Source: Clostridiales bacterium (lineage in GTDB: Bacteria; Bacillota; Clostridia; Tissierellales; Sedimentibacteraceae). From it: a DNA stretch of 8,699 nt. Under the pieces are notes generated by a model. It was given only the letters and a program-made list of their open reading frames with translations. It was not told the DNA's origin and did no database searches. Each line of letters starts with the position of its first letter. Position 1 is the stretch's first letter. The stretch spans positions 6,548 through 15,246 of the forward strand of contig DNNV01000208.1 of the NCBI GenBank assembly GCA_003497505.1, written 5' to 3'. The translations under genes and the position numbers were made by a program. Of the stretch, positions 1-5,954 are shown piece by piece.

Positions 1-2186
1 ATCATCTATGCAACCTGAATATAGAAAAGGAAGCCTCCGAAGCACTTAAAAAATACAACATTTCATTGGATGAGCTTTATGATATTGAGAAGGACCCCGG
101 CCTTGGAAACGGAGGCCTCGGAAGACTTGCAGCCTGTTTTATGGATTCGCTTGCAACTCAGAATTATCCTGCAACAGGTTATTCCATAAAATACGAATTC
201 GGTCTTTTTAAACAAAAAATCATTGATGGATGGCAGACAGAACTTCCGGATGACTGGCTGAAAACATCCGATGTATGGCTTATTCCTAAAACGGAAGAGC
301 GTGTAATCGTTAAATTTGATGGAAAAATCAGAGAAGAGTGGACTGAGGGAGGACTGAAAATTCATTACGATTATCCCACAGAAATAGATGCCATTCCTTA
401 CGATATGTTTATATCCGGATTTGAAAGCAAGGGTGTAAGCCTTCTGAGGCTTTGGGAATCAAGAAGTCTCCACTCAATTGATATGAACCTGTTTTCCCAA
501 GGAGATTACATACGTGCCCTGTCTGAGGATTCCATGGCCGAGGCCATATCAAAAGTATTGTATCCTGCCGATAACCACAACGAGGGAAAAATCCTCAGAC
601 TTAAGCAGCAATACTTTCTTGTTTCAGCCTCTGCTCAGGACATTGTCCGCAAACATCTTAGAAAATACAGCACTATTGACAACTTTAGCGAAAAGGCTGC
701 GATTCATATTAATGACACTCATCCTGCTCTCATTGTACCCGAGCTCATGCGTATTTTTATGGATGATTACAATTATTCGTGGGAGCAAGCGTGGAAAATA
801 GTGTCTGATACGGTTTCCTACACCAACCACACTGTACTGACCGAAGCTCTGGAAACCTTTGATATTGATATTATAAAAAACAAGCTTCCGAGAATTTATA
901 TGATAATAGTTGAAATAAACCGACGATTTTTACAGGAGGCTTCATACAAGTACCTCGGTGACTGGAACAAGGCTCTGCAAATGTCAATATTCGGATATGA
1001 CAAAATAAATATGGCCAATCTTTGCATCATAGGAAGCCACTCCGTAAATGGTGTGGCCAGTCTTCACACGGACATACTCAAGAGGACAGTATTCAAAAAT
1101 TTCTATGAATACAGTCCACATAAATTCCTTAATGTAACAAACGGCATAACACCAAGACGATGGCTGAACCAAGCTAATCCGATGCTTAAGAATCTGCTGG
1201 ATGAGCTGCTTGGAATATCATATAGCTTCAATGCGGACAAATTATTCGAACTGAAAAAATATGTAAACGACAAAAATGTATTGGATGAGTTAGATAAAAT
1301 AAAATACAGCAATAAAAAACGCCTTGCTGAATATGTCATGAAAGACAGTCACAACATTCTCAACATTGATTCAATATTTGATGTTCAGGCGAAAAGACTT
1401 CACGAATATAAGAGACAGCTTTTAAACGCTCTCAGAATTATAAGCCTGATTATTGATATAAATGAAGGAAACACAGTCAATATAGTACCTGAGACTTTTA
1501 TATTTGCCGCAAAGGCCGCTCCGGGATACTTTCGTGCAAAAGAAATAATTCAACTAATATATTCTTTAAGTGATTACATAAATAAAAACACCTTTATAAA
1601 GAAATATATAAATATTGTATTTTTAGAAAATTATTCTGTATCACTGGCGGAACTGCTGATTCCCGCGGGTGAGCTCAGCGAACAAATTTCACTGGCAGGA
1701 AAGGAAGCAAGTGGAACAGGCAATATGAAGTTCATGCTGAACGGTGCCCTTACAATAGGAACATACGACGGTGCCAATGTTGAAATGATTAGCCAGGTTG
1801 GAGAGGAAAATTTTTTCCTGTTCGGCATGAAGGACTACGAAGTCGAAAGTTTATGGAGTCGCGGATACTCTTCAATCCAACATTATCAGAAAAGTATCAA
1901 GCTGCGAAAAATAATAGACTTTCTAAACAAAGGCTTCGGCGGAAAAACCTTTGAGTCCATAAGCAAGTACTTAATAGGCGGAGAGACGGTGGGTGATCCA
2001 TATATGTGCTTTGCGGACTTCGACAGCTATATTGCGGTTCACGGCAAAGCATCATCTTTATATTTCAATGATAAGATTAAATGGAATCAGATGTCCTTAA
2101 TGAATATTGCATGCTCAGGAATGTTTTCTTCCGACAGAACAATAAGAGAATATGCTGATAAAATATGGCATATAAAACCTGTATAA
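1..2186 (+). CDS. glgP: Glycogen/maltodextrin phosphorylase (GT35), 5' end cut by window
   Basis: Cytoplasmic, PLP-dependent phosphorylase that removes glucose from alpha-1,4-glucan ends as glucose-1-phosphate. The frame is open from base 3 to a TAA stop at 2184-2186, giving 727 visible residues. Family members are usually about 800, so roughly 80-90 N-terminal residues lie outside the window. Conserved blocks in order are GLGNGGLGRLAACF, INDTHPAL, the IGSHSVNGVA block (active-site His), TNGITPRRWL, AKRLHEYKRQ (phosphate-binding Lys/Arg) and EASGTGNMKF. The PLP-binding lysine is the codon at 1728-1730. A TTG at 66 could be mistaken for a start, but family-like sequence continues upstream to the window edge. 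The usual LPEALE motif reads LTEALE here, a minor difference. The next gene is a GH13 glucan hydrolase, which supports a role in glycogen or maltodextrin breakdown. Which substrate is preferred cannot be told from the sequence. Confidence 0.96.
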   Translation, partial: HLCNLNIEKEASEALKKYNISLDELYDIEKDPGLGNGGLGRLAACFMDSLATQNYPATGYSIKYEFGLFKQKIIDGWQTELPDDWLKTSDVWLIPKTEERVIVKFDGKIREEWTEGGLKIHYDYPTEIDAIPYDMFISGFESKGVSLLRLWESRSLHSIDMNLFSQGDYIRALSEDSMAEAISKVLYPADNHNEGKILRLKQQYFLVSASAQDIVRKHLRKYSTIDNFSEKAAIHINDTHPALIVPELMRIFMDDYNYSWEQAWKIVSDTVSYTNHTVLTEALETFDIDIIKNKLPRIYMIIVEINRRFLQEASYKYLGDWNKALQMSIFGYDKINMANLCIIGSHSVNGVASLHTDILKRTVFKNFYEYSPHKFLNVTNGITPRRWLNQANPMLKNLLDELLGISYSFNADKLFELKKYVNDKNVLDELDKIKYSNKKRLAEYVMKDSHNILNIDSIFDVQAKRLHEYKRQLLNALRIISLIIDINEGNTVNIVPETFIFAAKAAPGYFRAKEIIQLIYSLSDYINKNTFIKKYINIVFLENYSVSLAELLIPAGELSEQISLAGKEASGTGNMKFMLNGALTIGTYDGANVEMISQVGEENFFLFGMKDYEVESLWSRGYSSIQHYQKSIKLRKIIDFLNKGFGGKTFESISKYLIGGETVGDPYMCFADFDSYIAVHGKASSLYFNDKIKWNQMSLMNIACSGMFSSDRTIREYADKIWHIKPV

Positions 2187-2200
2187 TCAAACATAACGGA

Positions 2201-2232
2201 GATGCGGAAAAATAAGCCGCATCCTTTATATT
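2201..2232 (+). terminator. Weak intrinsic-terminator-like hairpin between glgP and the GH13 gene
   Basis: GATGCGG (2201-2207) pairs perfectly with CCGCATC (2217-2223) around a 9-base loop. The following stretch is only moderately T-rich (CTTTATATTAATT), so termination would be partial at best. It sits in the 71-base gap between the phosphorylase and GH13 genes. I find no convincing separate promoter for the GH13 gene, so the hairpin may tune read-through or stabilise an mRNA end rather than end transcription. Confidence 0.45.
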
Positions 2233-2257
2233 AATTATATGAATACAAGAGGTCACT

Positions 2258-4117
2258 ATGTATATATTTGACAATCAGTCCGAGTTTCACAGATATCCTC
2301 AGGGAGGAATCATGTGTGGACATGAAATTCAACTTAAGATATATGTTAAAAAAAGCTCAACCTTAGTTCCCTCTATACTCATTGAAAAAAGAAACAATTA
2401 TGACAATATCTTTTATAGTGAAATTTCAATGAAATGGACAGGAACAGAAAAGGGTTATGATTTATATACATGCCTTTTTACAATTAATAAAGAGGGTCAT
2501 TATTTTTATTCTTTTGTATTAAAAGATAATCCGGCAGATAAAAATACGCTTGAATCTATACATATCAGCTCATCTCAAAAATATGAGCTAATCATACATA
2601 GCACGGATTATTCTACACCCAAATGGATAAGTGGAGGCATAATTTATCATATTTTTGTTGACCGATTTTACAGAACTACCGCCCTTAAGAAACCTCACCC
2701 CGCAAATTCTGCTATAGAAATAAGAAATGATTGGGGTGGAACTCCTCACTATCTTCCCGATGAAAACGGTAAAATTAAAAATAACGATTTCTTTGGAGGA
2801 AATTTGAAGGGCATAGAGGAAAAACTCCCTTATTTATCGGAGCTCGGGGTAACAGTGCTTTACCTTTCTCCCATATTCGACGCCTACTCAAATCACAAAT
2901 ATGACACGGGCGATTATTTTACAATTGACCCCATGTTCGGAGACGAAAACTCCCTTACAGATTTGTGCTCACATGCAGAAAAATTAGGAATACATATAAT
3001 TTTAGATGGTGTTTTCAGCCACACGGGAGCAGATAGCATTTATTTCAATAAATATGGCAACTACAGTTCAACAGGCGCCTACCAGAGCATGCACTCTCCC
3101 TACTACGACTGGTATTTCTTCAATAGATGGAACGATGACTATGAAAGCTGGTGGGGAATTTCCACACTTCCAACCGTAAATAAGGACTGCAAAAGCTATG
3201 TTGATTTTATTGCGGGGAAAGACGGCGTGCTGAAACACTGGCAGAAAAAAGGTATTAGGGGATGGCGCCTTGATGTAGCAGATGAGCTTCCTGACGACTT
3301 TCTTGAGAGCCTTAGGAATTCGGTAAAGAGCCGGGACCATGAAGCGTTTATCGTGGGTGAAGTGTGGGAGGATGCCTCAAATAAATTCTCATACGGCATA
3401 CTTAAAGAATATTTCCTTGGAAATCAGCTGGACTCTGTGACCAATTATCCCCTGAAAGACGCAATTATTGAATATGTTAGAACCGGTGATTGCAGTATAC
3501 TGAATTACACCATAAACTACATAATCGAAAAATATCCTCCTCAGACGATTAGCTGCCTCATGAATATTTTAGGCACTCACGATACGGCAAGAATACTAAC
3601 GGTTTTAGGCTCTGAAAAAACACCTGAAAGCAGAATAGAACGGGCAGAGTATAAGCTAGACAACGAGGAAAAATGGAAAGGTGTACAGCTTCTCAAAATA
3701 GCTAGTCTTCTTCAATTTACCTTGCCGGGAATACCCTGTATTTATTATGGTGATGAAGCAGGAGTTGAGGGATTTGAAGACCCATTCAACAGAGCATGCT
3801 TTCCTTGGGGTAATGAAAATGCTGAAATTATAAACCACTATAAATTTTTGTCAGTTCTAAGAAAAAGTAAGTTGTTTGCAAACGGAAAATACAAAAATGT
3901 CATAAATGACAAGGAGGTATTTGCATTTGAAAGATACGATGAGTGCGAAAGAATAATTATTGCAGCAAATATGTCCGAGGAGGATGTTACATTAAATATT
4001 GCTGAGAGCATGGTGCATTATCCCTCTGGAAAAGCAGGCAGAACCTTTACACTGAACAGCAGAGATTACCTGATACTGAATAAGACTATACAAAATAATA
4101 ACAACCATCAATATTAG
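2258..4117 (+). CDS. Cytoplasmic GH13 alpha-amylase-family glycosidase (neopullulanase/amylopullulanase-like)
   Basis: A 619-residue hydrolase of alpha-glucans with no signal peptide, so intracellular. Residues about 1-120 form a beta-rich N-terminal domain opening with FHRYPQGGIMCGHEI, typical of the starch-binding-like domain of this GH13 group. The (beta/alpha)8 catalytic domain starts near GGIIYHIFVDRFYR (about 128). The four GH13 regions are region I D250-GVFSH-255, region II GWRLDVADE with nucleophile D339, region III VGEVWED with acid/base E368, and region IV LGTHD with H441-D442. The catalytic triad is intact. Region I has Ser where many amylases have Asn before the His. A short beta domain follows from about 530. 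The start is ATG 2258, preceded by AGAGGT. An in-frame ATG at 2312 has a stronger-looking GGAGG, but starting there would remove conserved N-domain residues. Exact specificity (alpha-1,4 or alpha-1,6, dextrin or pullulan) is not decidable here. Confidence 0.93.
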   Translation: MYIFDNQSEFHRYPQGGIMCGHEIQLKIYVKKSSTLVPSILIEKRNNYDNIFYSEISMKWTGTEKGYDLYTCLFTINKEGHYFYSFVLKDNPADKNTLESIHISSSQKYELIIHSTDYSTPKWISGGIIYHIFVDRFYRTTALKKPHPANSAIEIRNDWGGTPHYLPDENGKIKNNDFFGGNLKGIEEKLPYLSELGVTVLYLSPIFDAYSNHKYDTGDYFTIDPMFGDENSLTDLCSHAEKLGIHIILDGVFSHTGADSIYFNKYGNYSSTGAYQSMHSPYYDWYFFNRWNDDYESWWGISTLPTVNKDCKSYVDFIAGKDGVLKHWQKKGIRGWRLDVADELPDDFLESLRNSVKSRDHEAFIVGEVWEDASNKFSYGILKEYFLGNQLDSVTNYPLKDAIIEYVRTGDCSILNYTINYIIEKYPPQTISCLMNILGTHDTARILTVLGSEKTPESRIERAEYKLDNEEKWKGVQLLKIASLLQFTLPGIPCIYYGDEAGVEGFEDPFNRACFPWGNENAEIINHYKFLSVLRKSKLFANGKYKNVINDKEVFAFERYDECERIIIAANMSEEDVTLNIAESMVHYPSGKAGRTFTLNSRDYLILNKTIQNNNNHQY

Positions 4118-4149
4118 TACAAAATCCAGCCGGATTTTGTACTTTTTTT
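4116..4149 (+). terminator. Strong rho-independent terminator overlapping the GH13 stop codon
   Basis: A perfect 12-bp stem, AGTACAAAATCC (4116-4127) with GGATTTTGTACT (4132-4143), closes a 4-base loop (AGCC) and runs straight into six more T residues (4144-4149). The stem begins within the TAG stop at 4115-4117, so translation and termination are tightly abutted. It ends the glucan-utilisation unit and insulates it from the downstream repressor operon. Confidence 0.93.
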
Positions 4150-4156
4150 ATGCCCA

Positions 4157-4202
4157 AATTCTTTTGTGAGCGAGACTGTGATTTTTACGTTACAAAAGAA
4201 TT
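4157..4202. repeat. 11-bp perfect inverted repeat upstream of the repressor promoter
   Basis: AATTCTTTTGT (4157-4167) is the exact reverse complement of ACAAAAGAATT (4192-4202), with 24 bases between. Pairing can extend inward by a G-T and an A-T pair and, past a bulged G, by C-G and G-C, leaving a loop near 4173-4187. No T-run follows on the plus strand. It lies between the terminator and the promoter. It could be a protein-binding dyad or an AT-rich DNA cruciform. Its function is unknown. Confidence 0.6.
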
Positions 4203-4211
4203 ACAATTGAA
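4190..4211. promoter_or_regulatory. Two degenerate BlaI-like half-operators upstream of the promoter
   Basis: TTACAAAAG (4190-4198) and TTACAATTG (4201-4209) resemble CTACAAATG (4234-4242), which lies within the main operator. The offsets are 11 and 33 bases, close to whole turns of the helix. Against TACA-NN-TGTA, the site at 4202-4211 has one mismatch and the site at 4191-4200 has two. BlaI-family repressors are known to use multiple operators, so these may be auxiliary sites. Short AT-rich matches also arise by chance. Confidence 0.35.
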
Positions 4212-4219
4212 TAATTCAC

Positions 4220-4248
4220 TTGACTTTTTTATTCTACAAATGTAAAAT
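4220..4248 (+). promoter_or_regulatory. Sigma-A-type promoter of the blaI-like operon
   Basis: The -35 is TTGACT (4220-4225) and the -10 is TAAAAT (4243-4248), separated by exactly 17 bases. Each hexamer has one mismatch to consensus. The expected transcription start is near 4255, leaving a short leader before the ATG at 4282 with GGGAG at 4271-4275. The repressor operator covers the end of the spacer and the first bases of the -10, which predicts negative autoregulation. Confidence 0.82.
4235..4244. promoter_or_regulatory. BlaI/MecI-type operator overlapping the -10
   Basis: TACA-AA-TGTA is a perfect dyad of the TACA/TGTA half-sites known for BlaI, MecI and CopY-type winged-helix repressors. 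It sits between -35 and -10 and overlaps the -10 by two bases, immediately upstream of a gene for such a repressor. Repressor binding here would block RNA polymerase. Assignment rests on motif and position, not on binding data. Confidence 0.75.
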
Positions 4249-4281
4249 AAGAAAAAACAAAACGAAATATGGGAGAAAAGC

Positions 4282-4665
4282 ATGGATAAAATAAAAAGAC
4301 TGCCGGAGAGCGAACTTGATATAATGATGATTATTTGGGAAAGCAACGAAGCTGTTACTTCAGCTTATGTTATGGAAAAACTGCCTGAGGAAAAGAAATG
4401 GGCTACCACAACAGTCCTTAATTTTCTGGCACGTTTGGTGGACAGAGGCTTCCTGGAAATTACAAAGCAGGGAAGGGTGAACTACTACAAACCGCTGATA
4501 GACGAAAATGATTACCTGCAGCAGGAAAGCTGTACCTTCCTGAAAAAAATGCATATGGGTTCATTGAAGAGCTTTGTGGCATCCCTGTATGACGGCTCGG
4601 CAATAAGTATGGAAGACCTTGAAGAACTTAAAAATTATGTTGAAGAAGTTTCCAAAAAAGAATAG
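4282..4665 (+). CDS. BlaI/MecI/CopY-family winged-helix repressor
   Basis: A 127-residue, full-length member of the BlaI family. It is a dimeric repressor with an N-terminal winged helix (about 5-72) and a C-terminal dimerisation helix region. Diagnostic stretches are LPESELDIM (7-15), the recognition-helix region WATTTVLNFLARLV (40-53), the wing GRVNYYKPLI (64-73), and LKSFVASLYDG (95-105). In staphylococcal BlaI and MecI the protease cuts between Asn101 and Phe102; by my alignment the corresponding pair here is Ser101-Leu102. It starts at ATG 4282 with GGGAG six bases upstream. It is followed at once by a BlaR1-type protease, the usual partner that inactivates the repressor. An operator overlaps its own promoter, indicating autoregulation. 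There is no CopY-type cysteine zinc motif, so copper control is unlikely. The real inducer is unknown. Confidence 0.93.
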   Translation: MDKIKRLPESELDIMMIIWESNEAVTSAYVMEKLPEEKKWATTTVLNFLARLVDRGFLEITKQGRVNYYKPLIDENDYLQQESCTFLKKMHMGSLKSFVASLYDGSAISMEDLEELKNYVEEVSKKE

Positions 4666-4676
4666 TGAGGAATAAT

Positions 4677-5924
4677 ATGGCTGAGATGTTTTTCAGTGTA
4701 TTAACAATATCGATAAGCATGACACCCATAATTGCTGTCATGATTGTTCTTACTCCAATACTAAATAAAATTTATAAGTACGGCTGGACATATTGGCTGT
4801 GGCTTGGTATTTCCCTGAGGCTGGTAATGCCGTTTTCTCTCGGTGTTATTTTTCCGTTTCAAATTAAGCTGCCTGTATCAGTATACCCCTCTCCGACCAA
4901 TACTGCAAACGGACATACATCAGCTGCAGATAATTTAGTCAGCTCGGCAGGTGCTTCCGGCTTTAATCTGAATATATTTGAAATTATGGTATTGATTTAT
5001 CTTATTGGTGTCATCACATTCATGATGTTTAATTTAATAAATTATGTAATATTCAGAAAATATGTTAAAAAATGCAGCAAAAGTGTATCAAAAGAAATCA
5101 TCGAAACTGCTTCCGAAGTATGCAGTGCTTATGGAATAGGCACAAGAAGACAAAATATAGACATTCGCCTTTGCAAAAAAATAACAGGGCCGATGGTGGT
5201 AGGAATTTTCAAACCAATGCTGCTGATTCCAAGAGAAGATTACGACTACATAAAGAGGAAAATGATTTTAAGTCATGAGATTATTCATATAAAGCGATAT
5301 GATACGGCATATAAATTTATGCTTCTCATAGTATGCTCCATTCACTGGTTCAACCCTTTTGTACACATAATGTGCCGAAGGGCAAATGACGACCTTGAGG
5401 TTTCCTGCGATATCAGGGTTTTAAAAGATGCAAGCGTAGAGGAGAAAAAAATATACAGCTACATGATCATCGATATTGCTTCCCAAAGCCGTGCCGTCAG
5501 GTTACCTGCGCTGTTTATGGGCTTCGGAAACAAAAAAACCGGCTTGAAATTACGCATTAAAAACATATTTGGCCCCTCTTCTAAAAGGGGCGGACACACT
5601 GTGCTTGTCATGGCACTCCTTATTGTACTGTTTTTTGGAACGGCTGTGCAGATAGGATACCCAGTAGCAAGCGGACAGGAAATTACAGTCTCGCCGGTTC
5701 CCCCACATACCCCTGACAATATGACTCATGGAGATAATACTGTAAATCCAAATGATGATGCAGATAAAGACACCAGTGAAGATATGAATTCTGATACAGA
5801 CAGAACAAATGGAAATGATGAGCAGATGCCGGATAATACATGGACGGATGAGCATGAATTTGAGCCTTCTTCCGCAGAGGTCGTAATTATTGATCTCAAC
5901 CAGCTTGATAACAGTGAGGAATAG
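4677..5924 (+). CDS. BlaR1/MecR1-type M56 membrane metalloprotease with acidic tail instead of a penicillin-sensor domain
   Basis: A 415-residue integral-membrane zinc protease expected to cleave the adjacent BlaI-like repressor. Membrane segments lie near 5-28, 34-57, 101-126 and 308-326, with a more doubtful one at 212-230. The zinc site is HEIIH (200-204) with E241 in the EVSCD motif as likely third ligand, and HWFNP (223-227) is typical of the family. BlaR1 and MecR1 carry a large beta-lactam-binding domain after the last membrane helix. Here only about 89 residues follow, and residues 347-401 are Asp/Glu/Asn/Thr-rich (18 acidic of 55) and probably disordered. I chose ATG 4677, which has GTGAGG six bases upstream and gives a family-like N-terminus. 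A GTG at 4665, overlapping the repressor stop by one base, is in frame but would use that same ribosome site as codons. The stimulus is probably not a beta-lactam bound to this protein. Confidence 0.88.
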   Translation: MAEMFFSVLTISISMTPIIAVMIVLTPILNKIYKYGWTYWLWLGISLRLVMPFSLGVIFPFQIKLPVSVYPSPTNTANGHTSAADNLVSSAGASGFNLNIFEIMVLIYLIGVITFMMFNLINYVIFRKYVKKCSKSVSKEIIETASEVCSAYGIGTRRQNIDIRLCKKITGPMVVGIFKPMLLIPREDYDYIKRKMILSHEIIHIKRYDTAYKFMLLIVCSIHWFNPFVHIMCRRANDDLEVSCDIRVLKDASVEEKKIYSYMIIDIASQSRAVRLPALFMGFGNKKTGLKLRIKNIFGPSSKRGGHTVLVMALLIVLFFGTAVQIGYPVASGQEITVSPVPPHTPDNMTHGDNTVNPNDDADKDTSEDMNSDTDRTNGNDEQMPDNTWTDEHEFEPSSAEVVIIDLNQLDNSEE

Positions 5925-5954
5925 AAGCATTTAAGAAAATAACAGGAGAAAACA

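Noticed and set aside
66..68. TTG as start codon of the phosphorylase gene
   Set aside because: The frame stays open to the window edge and the upstream residues (NLNIEKEASEALKKYNIS) fit the family, so this is an internal leucine codon of a truncated gene.
2301..2314. Strong GGAGG followed by ATG inside the GH13 gene as the true start
   Set aside because: Residues before it (FHRYPQGGI) belong to the conserved N-terminal domain, and ATG 2258 has its own ribosome site. The internal match arises from Gly-Gly codons.
4665..4667. GTG overlapping the repressor stop as the protease start
   Set aside because: The same bases form the likely ribosome site (GTGAGG) for ATG 4677, whose product begins as BlaR1-family proteins usually do. 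Kept as an alternative only.
5572..5591. GCCCCT/AGGGGC hairpin within the protease gene
   Set aside because: It lies inside a well-supported coding region and has no T-run after it, so it is not a terminator.
5913..5923. AGTGAGGAATA repeated exactly at 4664-4674 and 5913-5923
   Set aside because: Both copies are explained by local needs: a ribosome site in one and Glu-Glu-stop codons in the other. Probably coincidence.
4282..5924. Classic beta-lactam resistance locus
   Set aside because: No beta-lactamase or penicillin-binding protein gene is in the window and the BlaR1-like protein lacks the sensor domain.
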